Assembly (NCBI GenBank): GCA_964581175.1
Contig: CAZONI010000007.1
Location: forward strand, 26,814-90,813
Direction: 5' to 3'
Source of the DNA: B46-G9 sp964581175
GTDB taxonomy: Bacteria; Desulfobacterota; DSM-4660; Desulfatiglandales; Desulfatiglandaceae
Length of the DNA: 64,000 nt
The notes beneath the pieces were generated by a model. That model saw only the letters and a program-made list of their open reading frames with translations. It made no database searches and had not been told where the DNA came from. Numbering within the stretch: position 1 is the stretch's first letter; the number at the start of each line of letters is the position of its first letter. Shown one piece after another: positions 40,878 through 49,347 of the stretch. Both the position numbers and the translations under genes were made by a program.

Positions 40878-43562
40878 TTAATGCGCCTCCCCCCAGTTCT
40901 TCCCGTACCCTATGTCCACTTTCAATGGTACGCGGAGAGGATAGACGCCTTCCATTTCTGTCCGAACCATGGGAGTAAGCCTTTCGAGTTCCCCTTCCGG
41001 GACCTCGAATACCAATTCGTCATGCACCTGAAGAAGCATTCGGGACGCGAAGTCATTCTCCTTGAGGCGCTCTGCTATCCGTATCATGGCGAGCTTGATC
41101 AAATCGGCTGCGGTACCCTGAATAGGGGTGTTTATCGCCATACGTTCCGACTCGCTCTGGATTACCCGGTTCTTGTGCAGGATATCAGGGAGATACCTGC
41201 GTCTGTTCAGCAGGGTGGTAACGTAACCTTTCTCCCGTGCCATCCGGATCATCTGCTCCTTGAATTGGGCGACCCCCTGGTACTTTTTGTAATACGCCTC
41301 GATATACTCTTTTGCGGCCCGGGAAGGTATGCCGGCTTCTTCGCTCAATTTCTGGGGGCCCATGCCGTAGATGATTCCAAAGTTGATGGCCTTGGCGATC
41401 CTGCGCATGTCCGGTGTCACCAGATCCCTGTCAACACCAAGAATGTCGGCTGCCGTGAGCGTATGAACATCATCGCCCCGCTCAAATGCCCTGGTAAATG
41501 CCCCGTCCCTCGAATAATGGGCAAGAACCCTCAATTCAACCTGGCTGTAATCGGCAGACAGGAGCATGCACCCCTTTTCCGCCACAAACCCTTTCCGTAT
41601 CTCTCTTCCTTCGACCCCCCGCACCGGGATATTCTGCAGGTTCGGATTACTGCTGCTCAATCGCCCCGTCGCAGCCACCGTCTGATTAAAAGAAGTGTGA
41701 ATCCGTCCGGTCCGTGTATCGATCATCCTGACCAGTGCATCCAGGTATGTTGATTTGAGCTTGGAGAGTGTCCGGTATCTCAAAATGAGTTCGGGCGTCC
41801 TCTGTGGAAAAGCGGTCAGCTTTTTCAGGACCTTTACGTTGGTTGAAAAAGATTTCGTCTTGGTTGTCTTGCTCTGAACAGGAAGCTTCAGCTTTTCAAA
41901 CAGGACATAGCCGAGCTGTTTTGGGGATTGTATATTGAATTCCATCCCGGCCTCGTCATAGATTTCCTTTTCAATAACCTCCAGTTGTTCTTCAAAGTCG
42001 GTAGACATGGATTCAAAAAAAACCTTATCGATCTTGATCCCGGTGAGTTCCATATCCATAAGGACAGGGAGCAGCCGCATCTCAAGATTATTGAACAGCT
42101 CTTCGTTCTCGTCCTGCCGCAATTGCTGCTCGAGCAGGTGCATCAGTCGCAGGGTAATGTCTGCATCTTCACAGGAGTAATCCCTGGCCTGGTCCAGAGG
42201 GACCTCTGAAAAATTACGTACATTCCTGCCGTTGCCCACCACATCGCCATATGCGATCATTTTGTGATTCAAGTAATGCTGGGCCAGGTAATCCAGATTG
42301 TGCTGCCTGAGCCCCGGGTTGATCACATATGAGGCGATCATGGTATCGAAATGGATACCCTTCAGATCCACCCCGTGCAGCTTGAGAACTTCCGCGTCAT
42401 ACTTGATGTTCTGTCCGACCTTCTTGATCTCATCATCCTCCAGCACTTCCCGGAGAATCCCGAGACACGCCTCCAGGTCAACCTGCGTATCCACGCCGGG
42501 GTAAAGATGGCCGACCGGCACATAAAAGGCCGTCCCTTCTTCAAGAGAAAAGGAAAGCCCCACAAGTCCGGCTTCCATCGGGTTTTTGCTCGTGGTTTCC
42601 GTATCCAGCGACACCAGGCCGCTTTTCTTGATCTCACTGACAAGAGACGCGAGGTCTTCCAGACTCAGGCAGAGCCGATAGTGTGTCTCCTCGTCCTGTC
42701 TGGACGCAAACTGCTCCCATAGTCCTTTGAACTCAAGCTCATGAAACACCCTGGCCAGCGCCTGTTTCTTGGGGGAGCCCGCCCGGAGATTCTCCACGGC
42801 ATCAACCTCGAGAGGAACAAAGCGGTCTATGGTGACGAGCCGGCGGCTCAGAAATGCCATTTCCTGAAATTTACCCAGATTTTCCTGCAGTTTTTTGCCA
42901 TCTATCTCATCCACATGGTCCATCACCGCTTCCAGAGAACCGTAGGTCCTGATGAGTTTGAGAGCGGTTTTCTCCCCCACTCCCGGGATTCCCGGCACGT
43001 TGTCCGAGGCATCACCCGACAGACCCATAACATCAATCATCTGACCCGGCTCGATACCGTAGGCATTCTTGAAGGCAGCATAATCGGTTACCACGTCTTT
43101 CATGGTATCCCACATGCATACACGTGGAGTGATGAGCTGCCTGAAGTCCTTGTCACCGGTCACCATGACCACGGTGAAACCCTTTTCCTCCGCCATCCTG
43201 GCCAAGGTTCCGATAACGTCATCAGCTTCGTAGCCCGGTAATTCAAGCGTTATCAGGTTCAGGCCGGAAACGACCTCCCTGATTAAGGGAAGTTGTTGTG
43301 CCATATCTTCCGGCATGGAGGGGCGGTTCGCTTTGTATTCACTGTATATTTTGTGCCTGAAAGTGGGGCCTTTGGAATCAAAGACAACGGCGAGATAGAG
43401 CGGTTTCCTATCGGCCAGGAGTTTCAGGAGCATATTGGAAAAGCCGAATACCGCATTGGTTGGGAAACCCTGGGAATTGGATAAATTTCTGATCGCATGA
43501 TAGGCCCGGTGGATGTAAGCAGTCCCGTCAACAAGGTAAACTGTTTCCGTTTCTTGCCCCAT
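40878..43562 (-). CDS. polA: DNA polymerase I
   Basis: An 894-residue PolA with all three parts. 5'-nuclease about 1-290 (LVDGTAYIHRAYHA, MVTGDKDFRQL, GLSGDASDNVPGIPGVGEKTA). 3'-5' exonuclease about 300-480 with intact acidic residues (LVSLDTETTS, NIKYDAEVL, DYSCEDADITL), so proofreading is expected. Polymerase about 500-894: DYSQVELRVLAHYSRD (motif A), the O-helix region RRIAKAINFGIIYGMG (motif B), QVHDELVFEVP (motif C). It removes RNA primers and fills repair gaps. It begins 72 bases after the rny stop and ends beside a degenerate repeat. Confidence 0.98.
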   Translation of the reverse strand: MGQETETVYLVDGTAYIHRAYHAIRNLSNSQGFPTNAVFGFSNMLLKLLADRKPLYLAVVFDSKGPTFRHKIYSEYKANRPSMPEDMAQQLPLIREVVSGLNLITLELPGYEADDVIGTLARMAEEKGFTVVMVTGDKDFRQLITPRVCMWDTMKDVVTDYAAFKNAYGIEPGQMIDVMGLSGDASDNVPGIPGVGEKTALKLIRTYGSLEAVMDHVDEIDGKKLQENLGKFQEMAFLSRRLVTIDRFVPLEVDAVENLRAGSPKKQALARVFHELEFKGLWEQFASRQDEETHYRLCLSLEDLASLVSEIKKSGLVSLDTETTSKNPMEAGLVGLSFSLEEGTAFYVPVGHLYPGVDTQVDLEACLGILREVLEDDEIKKVGQNIKYDAEVLKLHGVDLKGIHFDTMIASYVINPGLRQHNLDYLAQHYLNHKMIAYGDVVGNGRNVRNFSEVPLDQARDYSCEDADITLRLMHLLEQQLRQDENEELFNNLEMRLLPVLMDMELTGIKIDKVFFESMSTDFEEQLEVIEKEIYDEAGMEFNIQSPKQLGYVLFEKLKLPVQSKTTKTKSFSTNVKVLKKLTAFPQRTPELILRYRTLSKLKSTYLDALVRMIDTRTGRIHTSFNQTVAATGRLSSSNPNLQNIPVRGVEGREIRKGFVAEKGCMLLSADYSQVELRVLAHYSRDGAFTRAFERGDDVHTLTAADILGVDRDLVTPDMRRIAKAINFGIIYGMGPQKLSEEAGIPSRAAKEYIEAYYKKYQGVAQFKEQMIRMAREKGYVTTLLNRRRYLPDILHKNRVIQSESERMAINTPIQGTAADLIKLAMIRIAERLKENDFASRMLLQVHDELVFEVPEGELERLTPMVRTEMEGVYPLRVPLKVDIGYGKNWGEAH

Positions 43563-43634
43563 GCGAATACTATCTCCTGACAGACGGGTGAAAAGGAACG
43601 CAATTATGGAGATTGTCCGATTTTCTGCAACGCG

Positions 43635-45197
43635 TCATTTGGCGTATTCTACCGCCCGCGTCTCCCGAATCACAGTCACCTTGATCTGACCGGGATAGGT
43701 CAACTCTTCTTCGATCTTTTTCGCAATATCTTTTGCAAGCATGAAAGCGTGATCATCATCTACGGTCTTGCTCTCCACCATGATGCGAATCTCTCTTCCG
43801 GCCTGTATGGCATACGATTTATTCACTCCCCGGAAAGACATGGCTATATTTTCGAGTCCCTCCAATCGCTTGACATAGGATTCGAGCATCTCCTGCCTGG
43901 CCCCCGGCCTGGCGCCGGAGAGTGTATCGGCAGCCTGCACAAGGATTGCCAGGACCGATTCGGGTTCCACGTCTTCATGGTGGGCCGCAATGGCGTGAAT
44001 AACCTGGTTGGACTCTCTGTATTTCTTGGCGAGATCCGCCCCTATCAGCGCATGCGGACCCTCTACCTCGTGATCAACCGCCTTTCCTATGTCGTGCAAA
44101 AGTCCGGCCCGTTTGGCCTGCTTGACATTCATGCCCAGTTCGGCAGCCATGATTCCACAGAGGAAACTAACCTCCCTGGAGTGTTGGAGCACATTTTGCG
44201 CGTAGCTGGACCGGTATCTCAGCCGCCCGATGAGTTTCACGAGTTCGCTATGGATACCGTGGACCCCCACGTCAAATGTTGCCTGCTCGCCGGTTTCCTT
44301 CATTGTCGCCTCTATCTCTTTTGTTACCTTGGAAACTATCTCTTCAATCCTTGCCGGATGTATCCTGCCGTCTTCGATCAGTCTTTCAAGCGATATTTTC
44401 GCCACCTCTCTCCGGACCGGATTGAACCCGGACAATATAACGGCCTCGGGTGTATCGTCGATAATGAGGTCAATCCCCGTAGCGGCCTCGATGGCCCTGA
44501 TGTTTCTGCCTTCCCTCCCGATAATGCGACCCTTCATCTCTTCGCTGGGGAGATTCACCACTGAAACGGTCCTTTCAGCCACATAGTCTCCCGCATAGCG
44601 CTTCGTAGCCAGTGCCAGGATATTCTGAGCTTTTCGATCCGCTTCGCTCCTGGCTTCGTTCTCGATTCTCCTGATGAGTTTTGCCGCGTCGTGTTTTGCT
44701 TCCGATTCCATTGCTCCGATGAGAAGCTGTTTTGCTTCTCCGGCCGATATACCGGCAATGCTTTCCAGCCTTTTTCGCTGATCTTCGAGCAGATTCCGGT
44801 ATTCCCTTTCCTTTTTCTTCAGCTCCTCTTCAAGCTTCTCTGCATCTCGCTCTTTTTCAACAATCCTGCCTTCTCTCCTATCTAGCTGTTCGCCCTTTTT
44901 CTCAAGGTTTTCTTCCTTGTAGAAAAGTCTTTTTTCCTGCGCGTGAAGCTGTTCATTTTTTTCCTTTGTCTCCTTTTCAAAGTCCACCTTCATCTGGTAA
45001 AGAGTATCTTTTGCCTGAAGCGCAGCTTCTTTTTTGAGGCTGTTGGCCTCTTTCTGGGCCTCTGTCAAAAGCTTCTTCGAATACTTTTCTATGGAATCAA
45101 CCCTGCTCTCCAGCACTTTTTTTCGGATAAACGACCCCAGAAGAATACCGAGAACAAGTGCAACAACAGCGACTCCAATTATTTCAATAGAGATCAT
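43635..45197 (-). CDS. rny: Ribonuclease Y
   Basis: A 520-residue membrane-anchored endoribonuclease. N-terminal helix about 3-25, a long charged coiled coil about 30-205, a KH domain (GRIIGREGRNIRAIEAATG) near 215-280, and an HD hydrolase domain with the metal motif LLHDIGKAVDHE near residue 366. It starts decay of mRNAs at the membrane. Having both RNase Y and RNase G is notable but known in deltaproteobacteria. An AAGGAG ribosome site precedes it. The zapB-zapA genes lie upstream, separated by a 423-base gap. Confidence 0.97.
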   Translation of the reverse strand: MISIEIIGVAVVALVLGILLGSFIRKKVLESRVDSIEKYSKKLLTEAQKEANSLKKEAALQAKDTLYQMKVDFEKETKEKNEQLHAQEKRLFYKEENLEKKGEQLDRREGRIVEKERDAEKLEEELKKKEREYRNLLEDQRKRLESIAGISAGEAKQLLIGAMESEAKHDAAKLIRRIENEARSEADRKAQNILALATKRYAGDYVAERTVSVVNLPSEEMKGRIIGREGRNIRAIEAATGIDLIIDDTPEAVILSGFNPVRREVAKISLERLIEDGRIHPARIEEIVSKVTKEIEATMKETGEQATFDVGVHGIHSELVKLIGRLRYRSSYAQNVLQHSREVSFLCGIMAAELGMNVKQAKRAGLLHDIGKAVDHEVEGPHALIGADLAKKYRESNQVIHAIAAHHEDVEPESVLAILVQAADTLSGARPGARQEMLESYVKRLEGLENIAMSFRGVNKSYAIQAGREIRIMVESKTVDDDHAFMLAKDIAKKIEEELTYPGQIKVTVIRETRAVEYAK

Positions 45198-45620
45198 AGC
45201 GAAACCATGCTCCTTCGATATATAATCTGTGAAACGCAGTTACAGAAATGCGTCTGCCTACGGCGCGCTCCACACTTGTCCATCAGCTTCCAGCAAAATA
45301 ACTGAAGGAAGAATGCTAAAGTCGAAAGGTGCCGCTGAAAAACGCCGCCTCCGTCCAGCCGCAGAGAGGGATCCTTTTCTCTAGGAGTGAGATTATGGGT
45401 TGACTGCTCAGGAAAAGATCAGTGATGGGCTACTCTGAATGAAGCACAAAAAATGGTGTATACCAGTGAGAGGATGAAAATATCCGCTCACTTAACATAC
45501 TGTTATTCACGCTTTCATAAGCGGCATCCAAGCGAAGGATGGCCGGATAATAACATGGCACCATGTCACGTTCCTATATTTGACGGCTTCATTCAATGAG
45601 CCCGGCTCGTGTGTCTAATC
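45198..45620 (-). ncRNA. Gene-free 423-base region between zapA and rny; candidate 6S-type RNA
   Basis: No open frame is convincing here. The region holds several structures: a hairpin CGGCATCC / GGAT(G)GCCG with a seven-base loop (45522-45545), a perfect ACATGG-CA-CCATGT palindrome (45553-45566), and, on the minus strand, CCTGAGC near 45411 as in the 5' part of 6S RNA. In many proteobacteria the 6S gene (ssrS) follows zapA, so the position fits. I could not build the long paired stem with the open central bubble, so this is mainly a positional guess; it may instead be a long rny leader. Confidence 0.25.
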
Positions 45621-45956
45621 TCAATCCTGCGCCCTCTCGTTCAGAGGAAATGCACCTCCCAGGACAGAGTCAATCTGGTTAATCAGCGCTTCACTTCTGC
45701 GCCTGTGTTCTGCAAGGAAATCCCGCTGCTCCCGTCGCAGTTGAAAATAATCGTTTGCTATATGGAAGGCCGCAAGAATAGCTGTTTTCCTTTCAGAAAG
45801 ACCTTCCATGCCGTCCGTTATCTCCTCAAATTTGCTGTTCACAAACTTTGCTACTTCTTGTACCTGCTCGCCCTTTTCTTCGCTCTTAATCAGGTACTCG
45901 TGTCCTAAAATTTTTATTTTGGTGATATTTTCCAATCCCAGGTACCCAAAACTCAC
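45621..45956 (-). CDS. zapA: Cell division protein ZapA
   Basis: A 111-residue ZapA-like protein. N-terminal ITKIKILGHEYLIKSEE and VQEVAKFVNSKFEEI match the ZapA head, followed by a helical tail (KTAILAAFHIANDYFQLRREQ) that makes the tetramer coiled coil. It bundles FtsZ filaments at midcell. The start is GTG 45956, whose GTGA overlaps the stop of the upstream ZapB-like gene by four bases, so the two are coupled. Confidence 0.9.
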   Translation of the reverse strand: MSFGYLGLENITKIKILGHEYLIKSEEKGEQVQEVAKFVNSKFEEITDGMEGLSERKTAILAAFHIANDYFQLRREQRDFLAEHRRRSEALINQIDSVLGGAFPLNERAQD

Positions 45957-46183
45957 GCGGTAATCTGTTCCAGTTTCTCCAGAAGCCTGATAATCCTTTG
46001 TTTTGCCTTGTCTCTTCCGCTTTTGAGTTCTTCGACCTGTGCCCCGAGATCGGCCAGCTTTTCTTCCTGAATTTGCGTTTTCTCAGCAAGAGCTTCCTTC
46101 TCTTTCCTCAAGACGGTGACGGCGCGAATGAGCGATTCAATCTTTTGTTCCAGGATATCAAATTGATCTACTTCGGAAACCAT
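45953..46183 (-). CDS. zapB: ZapB-like cell division coiled-coil protein
   Basis: A 76-residue, almost wholly coiled-coil protein (FDILEQKIESLIRAVTVLRK, KLADLGAQVEELKSGRDKAK), the size and character of ZapB. It overlaps zapA by four bases, the usual partner in Z-ring bundling. ATG 46183 is chosen; a longer frame to 46291 would read through a degenerate repeat and is rejected. ZapB proteins have low sequence identity, so the symbol rests on size, coil and context. Confidence 0.75.
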   Translation of the reverse strand: MVSEVDQFDILEQKIESLIRAVTVLRKEKEALAEKTQIQEEKLADLGAQVEELKSGRDKAKQRIIRLLEKLEQITA

Positions 46184-46271
46184 ATCCCAATCTCTTCCTC
46201 TCTTGTTCTTCTCTGCTGCCGGATACACTTCCAGACGTATAAGTTCAGTATTTAGGGGATGTGCACTGTTG

Positions 46272-46363
46272 AGGCATAAGGCATAGGGCATAAGGAGTAT
46301 GGCATTTACAGACCGAAATCGCTTTTATTTCCTTGTGTCCTAGGCCTTGCGCCTTAAGCCTCA
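46272..46363. repeat. Degenerate AGGCATAAGG / CCTTGCGCCTTAAGCCTCA repeat
   Basis: The left part (46272-46297) has the tandem word GGCATA(A/G)GG; the right part (46339-46363) reads as an imperfect inverse, ending CCTTGCGCCTTAAGCCTCA. The same CCTTGCGCC and TAAGCCTCA words flank the repeat at 53192-53224. The arms could pair across the 40-base centre. Confidence 0.6.
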
Positions 46364-46468
46364 CCGAGACAGCCCCGGCGGCACTCACATCAGAAAGACA
46401 CCTCTGCCCCCGTCTATTGAGCTGTTGTTTTTGGTGTATACTAGCGTTAAAGCGGGCAAACGTCAACA

Positions 46469-46498
46469 AAAAAGGCAAGCCCCACGGCTTGCCTTTTT
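46469..46498. terminator. Intrinsic terminator after the atp genes (bidirectional)
   Basis: AAAAAGGCAAGCC and GGCTTGCCTTTTT form a perfect 13-base inverted repeat with a four-base loop (CCAC). Read on the minus strand it is a GC stem followed by a T-run, 33 bases after the atpC stop. By symmetry it would also work on the plus strand. Confidence 0.9.
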
Positions 46499-46531
46499 CA
46501 GAAAGTATTCGCCAATTTAATATGTTAGTGC

Positions 46532-46966
46532 TCAAGCACGACCCGTCCCGATTAATCCCTTCTTTTCCGCAACCCTTATCCGGACCACCGCACGTCGGAG
46601 AGCCGCTTCCGCCCGTGAAAAATCGATATCCTTCGCAGTCACCCGATCCTTGGAAAGGCGCTCCCGCGCCCGTTCCATAGCCCTGCGGGCCCGATCCAGG
46701 TCAATATCCTCTGTCCTCTCTGCCGCGTCTACCAGGATAGAAACCCTGTTCTCAGAGACCTCGGCAAACCCATTCGTTACCGACAAGTGCTCGGTTTTTG
46801 AACCGCTGCTGTAGTGAAGCTCACCCGGTTCTATTCCAGTAAGGAAAGGCACGTGTCCTTCAAGGACCCCAAACTCACCCAGGGATCCCGGGGCGACAAC
46901 GGTATTGACCTCCTGGCTTACAACAACCTTCTCAGGTGTAACTATCTCCAACTGTAGTGTTCCCAT
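46532..46966 (-). CDS. atpC: ATP synthase F1 epsilon subunit
   Basis: A 144-residue epsilon subunit: N-terminal beta sandwich (LQLEIVTPEKVVVSQEVNTV, GEFGVLEGHVPFLTGIEPGE) and C-terminal two-helix domain (DLDRARRAMERARERLSKDR). It couples the c-ring to F1 and may inhibit ATP hydrolysis. Last gene of the operon, 15 bases after atpD, followed by a strong terminator. Confidence 0.97.
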   Translation of the reverse strand: MGTLQLEIVTPEKVVVSQEVNTVVAPGSLGEFGVLEGHVPFLTGIEPGELHYSSGSKTEHLSVTNGFAEVSENRVSILVDAAERTEDIDLDRARRAMERARERLSKDRVTAKDIDFSRAEAALRRAVVRIRVAEKKGLIGTGRA

Positions 46967-46981
46967 ATGAACGCATCACCC

Positions 46982-48397
46982 CTATTCGTTGGCCCGTGCC
47001 ATTCTTTCGGCTTTCTCGCGGGCCTCTTCCACAGTACCCACCATGTAAAATGCCGCCTCGGGCAGCTCGTCGTGCTTACCTTCGAGGATCTCTTTGAATC
47101 CCCTGACCGTATCACTTACAGAGACATAGGCGCCCGGGGTCCCAGTAAAGGTCTCAGCCACGTGAAAAGGCTGGGAAAGAAAACGCTGCATCCTGCGTGC
47201 CCTCGCCACGACCAGTTTATCTTCATCCGACAGCTCATCTATCCCAAGGATGGCTATAATGTCCTGAAGATCCTTATACTTCTGAAGAGTTTGCTGGACC
47301 TGTCGGGCAACGGAATAGTGTTCTTCACCAAGGTAGTTGGCATCAAGGATTCTTGATGTGGAATCCAGGGGGTCCACGGCAGGGTAAATCCCAAGCTCCG
47401 CGATGGGCCGTGAAAGGACCACGGTTCCATCCAGATGCGCAAAGGTCGTAGCAGGTGCAGGATCAGTCAGGTCGTCCGCAGGCACATACACGCACTGTAC
47501 CGATGTGATGGAACCCTTGTTGGTGGAGGTAATTCTCTCCTCCAATTCGCCAAGGTCCGTGCCCAGGGTCGGCTGATACCCCACAGCAGATGGAATGCGT
47601 CCCAGCAATGCGGAGACTTCGGAACCTGCCTGGGTAAACCGGAAGATGTTGTCGATAAAGAGGAGCACATCCTGCCCTTCCTCATCCCGATAATATTCCG
47701 CCGCGGTGAGCGCGGACAGGGCCACCCGGGCACGGGCGCCAGGAGGCTCGGTCATCTGACCGTAAATCAAAGCCGCCTTCTCGAGTACGCCCGATTCCTT
47801 CATTTCGCGGTAAAGATCATTCCCTTCACGGGTCCTCTCTCCGACACCCGCAAAGACGCTGATACCGCCGTGCTGCATGGCGATATTGTGGATCATTTCC
47901 ATCATGACCACGGTCTTTCCCACGCCGGCGCCGCCAAACATTCCCATTTTTCCACCACGGGGGAAAGGGACCAGCAAATCGATGACCTTTACCCCTGTCT
48001 CGAGGACCTTAACGGAAGTATCCTGGTCCTCAAAGGCCGGTGCGTGTCGATGAATCGGGTAAAATTTTTCCGCATTCACCGGGCCCAGTCCGTCAACGGG
48101 CTTTCCAACCACGTTCAAAACCCGCCCGAGCCCTGCCGCTCCCACGGGCATCTGGATGGGTTTCCCGGTATTCTTGACTGGCATCCCGCGGACCAGACCG
48201 TCCGTTACATCCATGGCGATGCACCGAACCACATTATCGCCCAGGTGCTGTGCCACCTCAACGACAAGGTTGCCTTCGGTGTCATCGATGGCCGCATTTG
48301 TAATAAGAAGAGCGGTCAAAATCTCCGGCAGTTCCCCGTCTGCAAATTCCACGTCCACAACCGGACCTATTACCTGAATAACTTTGCCTTCGTTCAT
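46982..48397 (-). CDS. atpD: ATP synthase F1 beta subunit
   Basis: A 471-residue catalytic beta subunit. Walker A GGAGVGKTVVMMEMI near residue 155, the catalytic GERTREGNDLY block, Walker B region VLLFIDNIFRFTQAGSEVS, DELSEEDK-like DELSDEDK and the family signature PAVDPLDSTS. Full length, all catalytic residues seem present. It lies between atpG and atpC in the standard F1 order. Confidence 0.99.
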   Translation of the reverse strand: MNEGKVIQVIGPVVDVEFADGELPEILTALLITNAAIDDTEGNLVVEVAQHLGDNVVRCIAMDVTDGLVRGMPVKNTGKPIQMPVGAAGLGRVLNVVGKPVDGLGPVNAEKFYPIHRHAPAFEDQDTSVKVLETGVKVIDLLVPFPRGGKMGMFGGAGVGKTVVMMEMIHNIAMQHGGISVFAGVGERTREGNDLYREMKESGVLEKAALIYGQMTEPPGARARVALSALTAAEYYRDEEGQDVLLFIDNIFRFTQAGSEVSALLGRIPSAVGYQPTLGTDLGELEERITSTNKGSITSVQCVYVPADDLTDPAPATTFAHLDGTVVLSRPIAELGIYPAVDPLDSTSRILDANYLGEEHYSVARQVQQTLQKYKDLQDIIAILGIDELSDEDKLVVARARRMQRFLSQPFHVAETFTGTPGAYVSVSDTVRGFKEILEGKHDELPEAAFYMVGTVEEAREKAERMARANE

Positions 48398-48434
48398 AAT
48401 TATATCCAGACCTCCTTCATGATAGGAAAAACCA

Positions 48435-49316
48435 TTATGCCTTTTTCAGTGCTTCGGCGCCGCCCACGATATCCATCAGTTCGGCCGTAATGGCCGCCTG
48501 ACGGGCCTTGTTGTAGACAAGGGTCAGGCTGTCAACCAGCTCGTTACAATTCTTTGACGCGTTATCCATGGCGGCCATCCGGGCGGCATGTTCACTGGTC
48601 TCATTCTGCAAAAACGCGTTGTATATCTGTACGCTGATGTGCTTGGGGAGCAATTCAATGAGAAGGCCTTCGGCGCTCGGTTCATAGAGATATTCCGTAG
48701 CCCCGGCCCCTCCTTCTGTCACACGCTCTCCGGGAGGCTCTATGGGGAGCAGCTTGACCAAGGTGGGTTCCTGTTTAGCCATACCGATAAAGCGGGTATA
48801 CTGCATATAGACCTCATCAACCTTGTCTGCAAGGAACCGGTCGATGAATTCCCGTGCCATCTGATTGACAAAGGCAATATCAATTGTGCCGTAGATATGG
48901 GTGTAGAATTTAGTGACGGCATAATCCCGTCTGGAAAAGTAGTCTTTTCCCTTCTTTCCCACCAGGGTCAGGGAACAGCCCAATCCTGCACTTTTCTTCT
49001 CTTTCATCCATCTTTCAGCTGTGGTTATGGCATGGGCATTGAAGCTGCCGCACAGGCCTCTGTCAGCCGAGAAGTGAAGGAGCTCAAGCTTTGATACCTT
49101 CTCCTTTCTTACGAGAAGGGGATGGATATCCGGTTCAATCCGGCCCGCCAGGTTTCCAAGAACTTCCGCAAATTTCAGGGCATAAGGTTCGAAGCTCTCC
49201 AGCTTGCCCTGGGTGGTTCGCAACTTTGCGGCGGCAACCATGTTCATTGCCTTGGTAATCTGTTTGGTTTTCTTAACAGCACCTATCTTATGCAGGATAT
49301 CTCTTAAAGTTGCCAT
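48435..49316 (-). CDS. atpG: ATP synthase F1 gamma subunit
   Basis: A 293-residue central stalk subunit. N-terminal helix ATLRDILHKIGAVKKTKQIT and ...AMNMVAAAKLRTTQ, the core (SADRGLCGSFNAHAI) and the C-terminal helix ASKNCNELVDSLTLVYNKARQ followed by AAITAELMDIVGG, all as in the family. It rotates within the alpha3beta3 head. Confidence 0.98.
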   Translation of the reverse strand: MATLRDILHKIGAVKKTKQITKAMNMVAAAKLRTTQGKLESFEPYALKFAEVLGNLAGRIEPDIHPLLVRKEKVSKLELLHFSADRGLCGSFNAHAITTAERWMKEKKSAGLGCSLTLVGKKGKDYFSRRDYAVTKFYTHIYGTIDIAFVNQMAREFIDRFLADKVDEVYMQYTRFIGMAKQEPTLVKLLPIEPPGERVTEGGAGATEYLYEPSAEGLLIELLPKHISVQIYNAFLQNETSEHAARMAAMDNASKNCNELVDSLTLVYNKARQAAITAELMDIVGGAEALKKA

Positions 49317-49347
49317 GTAACTATCTCTTTCCGGTCAGTTTTTCCGG

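Noticed and set aside
40801..41753. 317-codon plus-strand frame after the activase promoter
   Set aside because: It starts inside the degenerate repeat and continues antisense to polA motifs.
46184..46291. Longer N-terminus for the ZapB-like gene
   Set aside because: The extra 36 codons run into the degenerate AGGCATAAGG repeat and break the coiled-coil pattern; ATG 46183 is better.
47435..48490. 351-codon open frame on the plus strand
   Set aside because: Antisense to atpD, a highly conserved gene; no family features.
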